The translations under genes were made by a program, and so were the position numbers. Below, one piece after another: positions 30,604 through 41,580 of a stretch of 64,000 nt of DNA. The notes below the pieces were generated by a model that saw nothing but the letters and a program-made list of their open reading frames with translations, was not told the DNA's origin and searched no databases. This DNA is from Lithobates sylvaticus (taxonomy: Eukaryota > Chordata > Amphibia > Anura > Ranidae): contig CM053026.1 of assembly GCA_028564925.1 (NCBI GenBank), forward strand, positions 639,430,967 through 639,494,966. The letters run 5' to 3'. Numbering within the stretch: the first letter of the stretch is position 1; the number at the start of each line of letters is the position of its first letter.

Positions 30604-31026
30604 AAGTGGATGTAAAGGCTAACGTTTTTTTTAATTTTTATTATTACCTTAATGCATGCCATGAGTTAAGGTAAAAAAAAAAAAATTCACAACAACGTGC
30701 TCCCCAGCCCCCCCCCCACGCTTACCCGAGATCTGTATCGATCCAGCTCTGTTCCCGGCAATGCTTCTCTCAACTCTCATTGCCCTCACAAGCTTGAGAG
30801 GGGGGATCGGGGGCTAGTGCCAATAGACACAAACAAGCCCACAGGCATGCCACCATAAGAAGCCGCTTTCTAGGGTGGCACACTGAGAGCAGGAGGAGCC
30901 AAAAGCACCAGCGGGGGACCCCAGAAGAGGAGGTTCGGGTGGTCTCTGTGCAAAGCTATTGCACAGAGCAAGTAAGTATAATATGTTTGTTATTTAAAAA
31001 AAAAAAATACCATTTACAATCACTTT
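30604..31026. repeat. Repeat of the TAAAGTGG/CCACTTTA-ended family
   Basis: It starts TAAAGTGGATGTAAAGGC and ends TTTACAATCACTTTA, an inverted pair. The interior has CTTACCCGAGATCTGTATCG, a GC-rich middle and GAGCAAGTAAGTATAATATG. Related copies lie at 57630..58110, 61173..61636, 46766..47180 and, partly, 44790..45240. It is non-coding. Confidence 0.8.
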
Positions 31027-31180
31027 ACCACCCACTTGGACAGAAATCACAGCCCTATATAATTTTTAAAGAGCTGCACGGTAACACATGGATTCAACTA
31101 ATGGACTAACACAGGTACATGAAATATAGTGGCATTGATATTATAGGTGCTCTTTGGTCAAGTTTGCTTTAAGTCCTGAA

Positions 31181-31334
31181 TAGGGATGAGCCCACGGTTC
31201 GAGTCGAACATACGTTTGACTTGAACACGGGTGTTTGTTTGTTCTAAAACTAACCGAACATATGGGGTGTTCAAAAACGCTGCAGAATGCCCCATGATGC
31301 ACTGCGAGATCTCAGTGCATTGCTGTTTGATGAT
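31181..31334 (+). mobile_element. Left-end fragment of a hAT of the TAGGGATG family
   Basis: It starts TAGGGATGAGCCCACGGTTC and runs through GCACTGCGAGATCTCAGTGC, matching the left tip of the outer hAT up to GCAGTGCATTGCTGGCTGATGATT. It is then cut by the element starting at 31335. The right part was not found. Confidence 0.8.
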
Positions 31335-32215
31335 TAGGGATGGGCTAATGGTTCGGCCTGAGCATAAGTTCGGACCGAACTTTGGTTTTTCAGATGTTCT
31401 GCGAACACCAAACAATATGTAGTGTTCGGGGCAAATTTGAAAGCTGCTGGAACACCGTTAAAGTCTATGGGACACTAACATGAAAGATCAAAAGTGCTAA
31501 TTTTAAAGGCTTATATGCAAGTTATTGTCATAAAAAGTGTTTGGTGATCTGAGTCCTGCCCCAGTGGATATGTATCAATGCAAAATTATTTTTTAAAACA
31601 GATGCTTTTTCGGGAGCAGTGATTTTTTTTTAAAGTGAAACAATAAAACTGAAATATTCCTTTAAATATCATGCCTGGGGGGTGTCTATAGTATGCCTGT
31701 AAAAGGAAAAAATGTTTTCCTTTCTAAAGGAAAAATTGTCATTTAAAACTGATCGCGGCTGTAATGAATTGTTGAGTCTCGGCAATATAGATAAAACTCA
31801 TTGAAAAAAAGAGCAGTCCATTACCAGGCCCTTTGGGTCTGGTATAGATATTAAGGGGAACCCTGAACCAAAATTTAAAAAAAAATTGTGTGGCGGTCCC
31901 CCTGAAATCCATACCAGACCCTTCAGGTCTTATATGGAAATTAAGGGGAACCCTGCACCAAATTTTAAAATATCCGAATATCCGATTTTTATCCGAGCAC
32001 GCAACCTGGCAGGCTGCAGGAAAAGAGGGGGGGCGAGAGAGTGCCCCCCTCCTGAACCGTACCAGGCCACATGCCCTCAACATGGAGAGGGTGCTTTGGG
32101 GTAGCCCCCCAAAGCACCTTGTCCCCATGTTGATGGGGACAAGCGCCTCATCCCCACATCCCTTGCCTGGTGGTTGTAGGGGTCTGTGGGCGGGCGGCTT
32201 ATCGTAATCTGGAAT
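31335..32215 (-). mobile_element. Reverse-oriented hAT relative preserving two empty insertion sites
   Basis: It starts TAGGGATGGGCTAATGGTTC, which is the right end read backwards. 31440..31835 is the reverse complement of the 3' tip region of the outer hAT. On the minus strand, TTCCCCTTAATATCTATACC has a single TTAA where the outer hAT carries the element 16737..17744. CTATATTGCCGAGACTCAAC stands where the outer hAT carries the inner hAT at TTGCCTGG. It also has CTTGTCCCCATGTTGATGGG, common in ranid repeats. The far end is lost near 32215, where another repeat begins. Confidence 0.85.
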
Positions 32216-33178
32216 ACAAAGAAAAATTGCGCTGGACACAAAAAATGAAAAAACAAGAGCAGCAACCAGAATGTGATAAGCAAATGTGACAATAGAAAAA
32301 AGAAGGCTGCGCTAGAAGGTGAAAAATATATGTGAATAACAACAGTGATTATGACAACCAATATTGTGACACAAATGAAAAAATAAAATAAAATGACTTA
32401 TAAATATCAGTAAATAAGTCTCACCCAATGAGTATAAAACAAAACAAAAAGATTGGTGAAACAATAAAGATTGCTAAATGCCTATCATGGGCATAACTAG
32501 TCAAATGACCAAAACAAATAATGCACTACAAATAAAATATCAGAGTGTCCAAGTGAGTTGAGTGTTCACTCAAGTGCAGCGGTACAATAACATCCACGTG
32601 TTATAAGCGGTGACTTTTCAAAGATTCGAAAAATTGTCAAGTGCTGTAGTGATCCCACCACCAGGAAGATTGCAGGCTTACCAGACTGTAGAAGGGAAAA
32701 CACATGTGGCTAAAACCCAGCCAGGGCCTTGTCCTCCGGCACGACTCGATTCCACACCTCCCAGTATCCAAACTCAGATGCGGATGTTGTTCACTCCAGG
32801 TGTAGGTAAAAACGAGACTTACCACTGATGGTAGTGGTTCGTGGACCTTGTGGTTATGGGAGTTAGTGCGTTGGTCTCCAGGGAAGGATTGACCCAAATA
32901 TGGAAAGAGGGGAAAAAAAGGGACACACCATGGGTGGAATCCAAAGGGTTTATTGGAGTAAAAAATGCCAGTAGGCACAAATGCAGAAACAAAAACAAGT
33001 AAAAATATATTTAAAAATTTGCGGCCGGCCGGCAGCAGTACCCGCCCGTGCTATTGGACGTAAAGCGCGGTGACGTCAGCACGTCACTCCTCCCTACGCG
33101 TTTCGTCAGAGAGAGACGTATTCATGGGACCATAACCACAAGGTCCACGAAAGGGTCGGGGACCCTTGCAAAATGCAT
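32216..33178 (-). repeat. Unclassified repeat with a GACGAAACGCGTAGG motif, minus strand
   Basis: On the minus strand it reads CTCTGACGAAACGCGTAGG (about 33109..33091), then GTGACGTGCTGACGTCACCG, then CCAATAAACC (about 32957). ACCATAACCACAAGGTCCACG occurs in both directions near 32838..32862 and 33129..33150, giving an inverted or direct boundary pair. No protein domain was seen. Confidence 0.5.
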
Positions 33179-33621
33179 CAAAAAACGCGCTAGTGTGAAT
33201 GGATCCTAAGATACAAGTCAGATTTTAGGTATCCCCTGCAACAAAAAAAATATTTTTGGTGAGATACTCCCAATAGGAAATCACGTCTAAAGGGATGCAG
33301 ACCCTGCAATTTTCTCATTAATGCCCTGCAGGTGCAGCAGCTGTTTGATAATTAGGAAACCACTCCTATGAGACTACTTTACCACATAGACACAGACACA
33401 CACACATGGATTTCTTCAGAATAACAAAAGGTAGGGATCTGTAACAAAGTTTGTTAAAATCCTTGTAATGTACATAGATCAACCAGAGGGGAATGTTTTT
33501 TTCTCAGCAAATGTGGAGTTACACGTTAACACAGTGCCCCTTGGCACTCTATAATACAGGTGCATTAATGCAATCCATAGCCTAATTGAGCATTTTTAAA
33601 TCCAACTAGTTCACAACTCAT
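33179..33621. other. No gene seen
   Basis: Simple non-coding sequence. It ends a MITE scrap (CTAGTGTGAATGGATCCTAAG at about 33190). Confidence 0.4.
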
Positions 33622-33985
33622 ATGCCGCGTACACACCATCGGATTTTCCAACAACAAATGTTTGATGGGAGCTTGTTGTCGGAAATTCCGACCGTGTGTA
33701 GGCTCCATCGGACATTTTCCATCAGAATTTCCGACAAACAAAATTTGAGATCTGGTTCTCAAATTTTCCGACAACAAAATCCGTGTGTACACAATTCCGA
33801 CGCACAAAATTCCACGCATGCTCGGAATCAAGCAAAAGAGCCGCACTGGCTATTGAACTTCTTTTTTCTAGTCCCATTGTATGTGTTATAACTCAGCGCG
33901 TTCTTGCCGATCAGAATTTCAGACATTTGTGTGACCGTGTGTATGCAAGACAAGTTTGAGCCAACATCCGTCGGAAAAAAAACAT
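33622..33985. repeat. Palindromic MITE of the 'GCCGCGTACACAC' family
   Basis: It starts TATGCCGCGTACACACCATC, repeats CGGAAATTCCGACCGTGTGT and TTCCGACAACAAAATCCG, and ends in GTGTATGCAAGAC. Many short inverted pieces of GTCGGAA/TTCCGAC are present. Relatives lie at 47181..47480, 50814..50868 and 63888..64000. Confidence 0.75.
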
Positions 33986-34907
33986 GTATTTTGTTGCCTA
34001 CTTTGAATATTATCTGAATTTTTTGACTGCATAGTTAAGCACTAATCGAACCAGAGCCCCACAATATCTTTTCACAATTACAAGATGTTAACACCTACTG
34101 ATACTTCAGTTACAAGTGTTGATGTTGTGTGGTTTGATTCATGCCTTCTAGAGTTTCCAGCTCTTTCCATGCCAGTTTTGAAGTCTCATTCCCCCTTGCT
34201 AAAAATTGAATAGTCCCACTGATCATATTGCACTCTCCACTATAACATAGATTCAAAACAGATAGCTTTGTCGGAAACCTCACTAAATTTCCATGACATA
34301 GGAATCCAAGACCACTTGAATCTCTGAAACAAATAAAACTGTTACATAGATTCCAGCATCTGCAAAAAAAACTGTATGCACTGCCAATTCCATACCTACC
34401 ATACTCACAAATGCATCATGTGTATGTTTAACAACCTTATGATCATACATAAAACATGATAATGCTTCCATTAGTGTAAAAAAGGAGAAGACACTCTTGA
34501 ATCAGGAGCAAAGACAAGAAAATGCAATTTATCTCCCATTCTATTTTTTCAAACTTTCCTCTTTCTTGCTCATTAAAACCAACTTTTTACTTTGCCCATC
34601 TTATCAATATTCTCAAAATCTTATGTGTTTAACAGTGTTGAAAGACAGGATTTTTCTAATCGATTCTCTTTTGCAGCATTCATCTTGGGTAGCAAGTGAA
34701 CATGGGGGGTAAAAATGTGTACCAGCCTGACTTCCTAATAAATAGTAACACTGGCAGCCTGTATATAAGCAGTGTGCAGCTTTGAAAATGAAAGGCAGAA
34801 TCCCCAGGGATGTTATATGTAACGTATTTTCCTATGAGACACTTTCATAAATAAAGTCAATTTGACTAAATATAACAACTCACCACAAAAGTAAATAAAA
34901 CGCTAAG
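33986..34907. other. No gene seen
   Basis: AT-rich with only short frames; nothing recognised. Confidence 0.45.
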
Positions 34908-35173
34908 AGCTGGTTCAGATAGAGGCGACTTGTCAGGCGACTTAGCCGACTGACAAGTCACGATCCGTTCTGTACAATGGAACCGTTCTAATAGGAGCGA
35001 CTCAAGTCGCTCCGACTTAGAAAAAGGTTCCTGTACTATTTTGGGGGTGACTTGCAGCGACTTGCATTGACTTCTATATAGAAGTCTTTTTGCAAGTCGC
35101 CGCTGAAGTCATGTGCAGGTCGCCTCACAGAGTCGGCCTGCAAGTCGTGTCGCCCCTGTGTGAACCGGCACTT
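34908..35173. repeat. MITE with GGTTCA..GTGTGAACC ends
   Basis: It starts AGAGCTGGTTCAGATAG and ends TGTGTGAACCGGCACTTAG. The interior repeats GACTTG/CAAGTC many times (GGCGACTTGTCAGGCGAC, TTGCAGCGACTTGCATTGAC). It is non-coding. Confidence 0.7.
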
Positions 35174-35176
35174 AGG

Positions 35177-35400
35177 GTCCATTTACACTTTTGCATTTCA
35201 ATAATATGTACATTTCTGTGCACATTATTACAATGCACATGATGTATGTAACATACATTGCTGTTCTGCAGTGCCATTCATTTTGAATGTCACCCCCAAT
35301 GCACTGAGGCGTGTTGTAGAATTCAGCAGTGCATGACAATTCAATTGTGCATACACAATTGATTTCTGTGTTATTTGTACACTTTGTGCAAACATCAATA
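35177..35400. repeat. Repeat of the 'CATTGCTG..CAGTGCCATTCATTTTGAAT' family
   Basis: ACATACATTGCTGTTCTGCAGTGCCATTCATTTTGAATG recurs, diverged, at 55505..55560 and 56670..56730 (phrases TGCATTGCTGG, TTCATTTTGAATGG). It is an interspersed repeat of unknown class. Confidence 0.55.
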
Positions 35401-35773
35401 ATGCCCCGTACACATGATCCAAAAATCGTACAAAAAATGCCGCATTCGAATCGATCGTACGATAATCAGACCATTAGTACAGAGCTTTCGAGAGCCGATC
35501 AGGACAATTCATCCGATATTATTCTATCGGACATGCACAAAATTTTTTTTCGGATGATGCCAGATCGTAAGATTTTCGATTAAGCAGTACAGCTGTCATT
35601 CGAAAATGCAATACAAATGCATTGCAACACATGACATCACTTCCGAATTTTTATTCTGTCGTACGAGAATTTTCGTGACTTTAGTAAACTCATCAGATTC
35701 GACGTGAGATTAGCATGCAAAAGAAAACGGACGATCATTCGTTCAATAATCGGATCGTGTTTACGGGGCTTAA
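35401..35773. repeat. MITE of the 'GCCCCGTACACATGATC' family
   Basis: It starts ATGCCCCGTACACATGATC and ends ATCGTGTTTACGGGGCTTA, inverted partners. It is shared with 46372..46765 (CGTACGATAATC, GAGAGCCGATCA, GGACGATCATT). It is non-coding. Confidence 0.75.
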
Positions 35774-35859
35774 GGGGTTACCTGGGTGTGGTATGGGGCT
35801 GAGCTCAGATAATCCATAAAAAGGTGTCAGTTTTTTGAATCTGTAAAATTATTATTTTT

Positions 35860-37280
35860 TTAACCACTAGGCATCCGTGCTATAGCCGAAAGACGGCTGC
35901 AGTGCGGATGTCAATTGCAGGGAGGGCGTCCCTGGATGTCCTCCTGTTTACTTCTGTGATGCGCGCTCCTGCTAGCGCGCATCGGGGAAATTCTGTGCTG
36001 GCCGTGTCCCTTGGACACAGCCAGTCACAGATCACTGTAAATGGCCAATCACAGCGGCCGTTTACAGTGTAATCGCAGTGTCCAATGGGAGATGATCTCT
36101 CCCTCCTCACACAGAGACAGCATGTGAGGAGGGAGAGACAAACGGCTGTAGCGTGAGTGAAAAAACAGAAAATGAAGTGCCCACATGTCCCCACTGTCAG
36201 TGCCAGTGCCAGATGTCAGTGCCATCTGTCCCCACTGCCATCTGTCCCCACTGCCACCTGTCAGTGCCATCTTTCAGTGCCATCTGTCCCCAGTGCCACC
36301 TGTCAGTGCCATCTGTCCCCAGTGCCACCTGTCAGTGCCATCTGTCCCCAGTGCCATGTATAAGTGCCATCTGTCATCAGTGCCATCTGTCATTAGTGCC
36401 ACATCAGTGCCACGTGTCATCAGTGCCACATATTAGTGCCATCTGTCATCAGTGCCACATCAGTGTCACATGCCATCAGTGCCACATATTAGTGCCATCT
36501 GTCATCAGTGCCATGTATCAGTGCCATCTGTCATCAGTGACACCTGTCAGTGTCACGTGTCATCAGTGCCATGTATCAGTGCCATCTGTCATCAGTGTCA
36601 CGTGTCATCAGTGCTACCTGTCATCAGTGCCACATATTAGTGCCATCTGTCATCAGTGTCACATGTCATCAGTGCCACGTATCAGTGCCATCTGTCATCA
36701 GTGCCACGCCAGTGTCACGTGTCATTGTCCTGGTGCTCCAGGGCCTTCAAACGTATAATAGGTAGTCAACAAGTTAGATGTGTAATTTATGCTCCTAGAA
36801 CACCTGATGGTGCTCCCTGCATGTTGGGCCTCTCTAAGTGGCCAGGATGTGGAAAAGTCCCACGCATGTGGCATTGTAATACTCAAGAGGAGTAGCAGAA
36901 TGTATTTTGGGGTATCATTTGTGGTATACACATGCCATGTGAGAGAAATAACCTATTACAATGACAATTTTATGGAAAAAAAAAAAAAAAAATCTTAATT
37001 TTGCAAAGAATTGTGGGAAAAAATGACAACATCAAAAAGCTCACCATGCATCATACTAAATACCTTGGAATGTCTACTAAACAATGTCTTATAAAAAATC
37101 CAGAGGTGATCAAATACCATCAAAAGAAAGCTCTATGTGTATGAAAAAAAAAGTACAAAAATTCACTTGGGTACAGTGTTGCATGTCTGAGTAATTGTCA
37201 TTCAAAGTGTGAGAGCACTGAAAGCTGAAAATTGGTCTGGTCACGAGGGGGGTTTAAGTGCTCAATTGTCAAGTGGTTAA
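35860..37280 (+). mobile_element. TTAA-flanked element with CAGTGCC minisatellite
   Basis: TTAACCACTAGGCATCC on the left and TTGTCAAGTGGTTAA on the right, with TTAA at both borders. The right third keeps GAGGTGATCAAATACCATC ... AAAGCTCTATG, shared with 16737..17744 and 61861..62915. The middle is expanded into a short-unit array (36190..36720). No transposase is present. Confidence 0.85.
36190..36720. repeat. Minisatellite of CAGTGCCA-type units
   Basis: Runs of GTCAGTGCCATCTGTCCCCA, then ATCAGTGCCATCTGTC and ATCAGTGCCACATATTAGTG, in units of about 15-25 bp and their multiples. All three forward frames stay open for long stretches and give Cys/His-rich strings, but this comes from the repeat itself. 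Confidence 0.9.
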
Positions 37281-39116
37281 AATATATATCTTTATTAGCA
37301 TTTTCATCATAACATTTTTTAGAAATTTACAGAACAAAGGGAAAAGAGAAACAAAAAAACAACACAAAACAATACAATTCACAACATAAGAATGCACAGT
37401 ACTGCTCATAAGAGCCTTGGGTATATTTAGGGATATCTATAGATCTTAAACATAAATTGCCATAGGAAACATTGAAATAGAATTGCAAATATACTTTAAG
37501 AAATAAGGCATTAAGAACCATAGCTAATGTGGAGAAAAGCAAATAGCTAAAAAAAAGAAAGGAAAAAAAACGGAAGAAGAAAAAGAAAAGAGGGAAAAAA
37601 AAAACTACATAGACCTGTTTATGACCAATACTGTAAACAAATAAGGATTTTGGGGTCAGGTGGAGGAATTCTAGGATAGTAAGGTTGCAAAATCAGGATT
37701 TTTCATAAAGGATATCCAAAGAAGCCATAAAGTATGTCCTGGAAATGAGAATATCGGTCGTGCAGTTGCGCCGTTCTAGTTCTTCCATTCTCATAAGCTT
37801 ATTTAGTTTGACTATCCATTCTGTTATTGAAGAAGTGTGCTGGGATTTCCAGTATCATGGGCCACTGGCCCTGGCAGCCACTAAATTGAAAAAAATCCCC
37901 TTCTTAACTTTTGAGACAGAGGCTGGGAACATAGGTAGTAGTGCTATTTGGGGAGTTTGAAGCACGGTCTCTGAGGCAAAAACACTATGTTTTAAAAATG
38001 TTATTCCAAAATGGGCACAAAACAGTACAACTCCACCATATATGTTGCATGGTACCTACATGAGAAAGGCATCGCCAATATTGGTCAGATGTGTTTGGAA
38101 ATATTTTATGCAGTATCCAAGGGCAGCTGTACCTTCCGTGGTAACTTTGTAGTTTTGTTCTTGTATTTTACGCCACAGAAAATTGTACATATACAAGATT
38201 TATGAACTTCTTCCTCCATAAAAAGGACTCCTAGCTCCCTTTCCCATTCCACAAAATAAGAAGGCTTATTAGAAAAGATTTTGGTTAGGAGAAAATTATA
38301 AAGAAGGGAGACAATGTGTGTAGGGGGATCAGATTGTGTGCATAGAGATTCAAAAACAGTAAGGGTAAAGATCACCTCTTGTTTTTAATTAATTATAAAA
38401 GTTACAGAGTTAGAAATACAATAGTCACCTACTTGGATAACAGGGTAAAAACTCATTCAATTGTGTCAAAGGTTTCAGACCAGTTGAGTCAGTAACAGGT
38501 GCCTTTGGTAGCAACCCTAGAGGGAATTCGGGATTACCTGTAAGTAACATTAGTGGGCTTATATATGAAGATCGTAAGAGAATGTTAAGTAAACCTTTCC
38601 AGGTTTTAAGGGCTGCTTTGGCACAAAAAGGTTTAGAGTTTGCCTGAGAAAGTAAGGATGGCAAAATCCATGGTAGAGACACGCGGGGATAAGGAGATAT
38701 TAATTCCTCAATTTGTACCCATAGTTTCCTTGCAGAATTATGGAACCAGTCTAATATTCGAAGTATGTGAACCTCTTTGTGATAGTGGCCCATGTGGGGC
38801 AAGCTCACTCCTCCCAAATGTTTAGTCCTGGTTAAGGTGTCAAAACCAATTCTACCATGGGAACCGGCCCAAATATAATGCACAAATAAGGATTTTAAAG
38901 AATTAAAAAAGGAACACAGAGGGTTTATTGGTACAGTTTGGAAGATATAAAGAATACGGGGCAATATGTCAATTTTCAGGAATGCCATCCTTCTATACCA
39001 CGAAAGATAAAAAACCCGGCAAGTTTTCAACCTGCTTTTTACTAATGACAATAGAGGTTCATAATTTTAATCATAAAGAGATTCTAGATTTTGTGAAATT
39101 TGAATACCTTGATATG
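37281..39116 (-). mobile_element. L1-like LINE, 3' part, minus strand
   Basis: It holds the last part of ORF2 (38425..39051) and a long degraded 3' portion down to the TTAA element at 37280. The 5' side is cut by a Tc1/mariner element at 39117. Upstream of the open frame the minus strand still shows a GIQISQNLESLY-like stretch. It is old and non-functional. Confidence 0.75.
38425..39051 (-). pseudogene. L1-like ORF2 fragment, region after the reverse transcriptase
   Basis: The 208-residue open frame reads FYLSWYRRMAFLKIDILPRI, then LYIFQTVPINPLCSFFNSLK, then FVHYIWAGSHGRIGFDTLTR and LGGVSLPHMGHYHKEVHILR. This is the order typical of L1/Tx1 ORF2 downstream of the YxDD box ('W.GRIxxIKMDILPKxLYLFQxIPI ... 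FIW ... KxRI ... GGLGLPDLxxYxxAxxLxxI'). It also has the following DW and KLWVQIEELI. There is no endonuclease or catalytic box in the fragment. Confidence 0.88.
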
Positions 39117-39207
39117 TACATTGCCTTGAAAAAGTATTCATACCACTTGAAAATTTCCATAAATATCTGAAAAGTGTGGTGTGCATTTGTATTCAGCCCT
39201 CCCCGAG

Positions 39208-39576
39208 TCAATTCTTTGTAGAACCACCTTTCGCTGCAATTAAAGCTGCAAGTCTTTTTGGGTATGTCTCTACCATCTTTGCACATCTAGAGAGTGACGT
39301 TTTTGCCCATTCTTCTTTGTAAAATAGCTCAAGCTCTGTCAGGTTGGATGGAGAGTGTCTGTGAACAGCAATTTTCAAGTCTCGCCACAGATTCTTAAAT
39401 GGATTTAGGTCTGTACTTTGACTAGGCCATTCTAACACATGAATATGCTTTGATCTAAACCATTCCATTTTAGCTCTGGCTGTATGTTTAGGCAAGTTGT
39501 CCTGCTGGAAGGTGAACCTCTGCCCCAGTCTCAAGTCTTTTTCAGACTCTAACAGGTTTTATTCTAAGATTACCCT
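39208..39576 (-). pseudogene. Tc1 transposase C-terminal piece
   Basis: It reads FQQDNLPKHTAR, the second catalytic aspartate region ('QDNDPKHTA'), and EWPSQSTDLNPFKNLWRDLK, where the family has 'SPDLNPIENLWxxLK'. The glutamate that forms the third catalytic residue is a lysine here, so this copy would be dead even if whole. Confidence 0.9.
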
Positions 39577-40792
39577 TTACAGGCCCAATTTAAAGCTAAT
39601 AAGTTAAAGATACAAACTATGCTATTAATAAATATTATTGCAAAGACACAAACTAAGAAGGGCCTCATTTCTATTATATATGGTTACCTAATAGGGCAAT
39701 CCCAGGGGATGCTACTTGTCCCACTAGAAGGGGTCAGGAAAAGGATTTAGGAGAAGTAACAGATGAACAATGACAAAATATTCTGGAACAAGTACAGTCA
39801 GTATCAGTGTTACCTCAGCAGTCTCTAACACAACTATATAAGTCATAGAGTGTATAGGACCCCAGTTTGTTTGTACCAGTGGGGAAGACGAGATAAATCT
39901 GAATGTCCTCTGTGCCAGAGAACTTCTGCTGACCTATTACACATGTTATGGAAATGTCCTAAATTGTTCAGGTCCTGGCAAAAAATAGTGCATAGTATTA
40001 ATCAGGTTTATCAAACACAGATACAACTGGATCCTAAAATACGTTTATTAGGTTATTTGAAAAAATAACTATATATAACAGCAGTTAGGGCAGCTAACAA
40101 CAATATGCTATTTATAGCATGAAAGTAAATTGCACAAAAATGGATATCTTCGAGTGTTCCAACATATGAGAAATGGCATACACAGGTTAATGATACCCTA
40201 CTAAAAGAATGTCAGATGTTTCGGAATAGGGGTCTGATAAAAAAAAAATCATAAAATATGGGATCTCTGGTTGAGGATGCCTGGTATGATACCTCTTATT
40301 ATAATGTCAGATGGAATCCCGGGGTGGACAGATCAGTCTCAAACTACAGAAAGAGTGGGAAAGAATAAGTGAAAAAAGGGTAGGGGGACAGGATTAGGAT
40401 ATAAATGGATTGTTGCTGTAATATTCTTACAGACTTATATGTGCTTTGACACCACTGTAGGGGAGTTATGTTCCCTGGGTAGATTTAGGATTGGTAGGTA
40501 AGGTGGAGGGGGGGGGAGGATATGGGAAAAGTAGGTGTTATCTATACAAATAATAGATTATATACAACTAAGAATATATTCAATAGGAAAATGATTGATG
40601 GTATAGCTGTATTGGGCCTCCTTGTTTTTTGTTTTGTTTTTTGTTTTGTTTTGTTATTTGCAGATAGAAAATGAAAATATCTGTTTTGTTTTAAAGTGTT
40701 GTAAATTAAAAATTGTATTTAATAAAAATAATGAATTTAAAAAGGGAAAAAAAGGGAATGAGGAAAATAAAAAGAAATAAAAAGATTGCCCT
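39566..40792 (+). mobile_element. 5'-truncated L1-like LINE inserted in the Tc1 element
   Basis: The insertion is bounded by AAGATTACCCT (39566..39576) and AAGATTGCCCT (40782..40792), an 11-bp target duplication with one difference. It ends in an A-rich tail (about 40690..40781). Removing it joins the two Tc1 halves into the usual Tc1 order. The short length (1.2 kb), 3' position and A-rich tail are typical of target-primed LINE insertion. Confidence 0.88.
39850..40068 (+). pseudogene. L1-like ORF2 C-terminal piece with cysteine motif
   Basis: The frame gives SECPLCQRTSADLLHMLWKCPKLFRSW. This matches the L1/Tx1 ORF2 C-terminal 'CxxC ... HxxWxCP' cysteine-histidine motif, and ends with RLLGYLKK. 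Sequence before and after is degraded. Confidence 0.85.
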
Positions 40793-41275
40793 GTATTTGG
40801 CTCCATCCATCTTCCCATTAACTCTGACCAGCTTCCCTGTCCCTGCAGAAGAAAAGCATCCCCACAACACAATGTGCCACCACCATGTTTCACAGTGGGG
40901 ATGGTGTGCTCAGGGTGATGCGCAGTGTTAGTTTTCCACCACACATTGCATTTTGCTCTTAGGCCAAAAAGTTAAATTTTGGTCTCATCTGACCAGAGCA
41001 CATTATTCCACATGTTTGCTGTGTCCCCCACATGGCTTCTCGCAAACTGCAAACAGAACTTCATGTTTCCTTTGGACAGATTCTCCCACCTGAGCTGTGG
41101 ATCTCTGCAGCTCCTCCATTGTTACCATGCGCCTATTGGCTGCTTTATTGATTAATGCTCTTCTTGCCCGGCCTGTCAGTTTAGGTGGATGTCCATGTCT
41201 TGGTAGGTCTGCAGTTGTGCCATATTCTTTCCATTTTCTGATGATGGATCGAAGAGTGCTCCGTGAGATGTTCAA
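40782..41275 (-). pseudogene. Tc1 transposase N-terminal and core pieces
   Basis: The minus strand reads NISRSTLRSIIRKWKEYGTT ... PRHGHPPKLTGRARRALI (paired helix-turn-helix of Tc1 transposases). After a frame change it reads [20 protein letters not shown], the usual '[26 protein letters not shown]' core. The frame is interrupted, so no full protein could be made. Confidence 0.88.
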
Positions 41276-41300
41276 AGCTTGGGATATTTGTTTTATAACC

Positions 41301-41493
41301 TGTGACAGGAGTCACTTTGGTCAGGGGGCTTGTGGAACTCAGCTTACCTTGGAGAGCACGGAAAGCTCCTGGTCCAGCTCCCATGGTCCCACCTATGTGT
41401 GAGTCACCCTGTGTCCACTCGGGGCACAGGGGGACCGAGAACCCCAGTATAATCTGTATTAATCAGACTCACTGTACAACCATACTGGAATGT

Positions 41494-41580
<87 letters not shown>

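Larger units (their letters stand above)
39117..41300 (-). mobile_element. Tc1/mariner transposon, minus strand, split by a LINE
   Basis: The left border TACATTGCCTTGAAAAAGTA is a Tc1-type end next to TA. On the minus strand the transposase runs 41275 to 41003 (helix-turn-helix), 40944 to about 40782 (core), then 39576 to 39208 (C-terminal part), with 39577..40781 being an inserted LINE. The 5' end and its inverted repeat are missing at 41300, where an LTR-type element starts. Placed next to a LINE at 39116, it probably jumped into that LINE. Confidence 0.88.

Noticed and set aside
31739-32239. A 166-residue minus-strand frame
   Set aside because: It lies entirely within the non-autonomous hAT relative and matches no protein domain.
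36153-36758. A 201-residue frame rich in Cys-His, looking like a zinc-finger protein
   Set aside because: It is the translation of the CAGTGCC minisatellite. All three frames stay open in the same way and no true finger spacing is kept.
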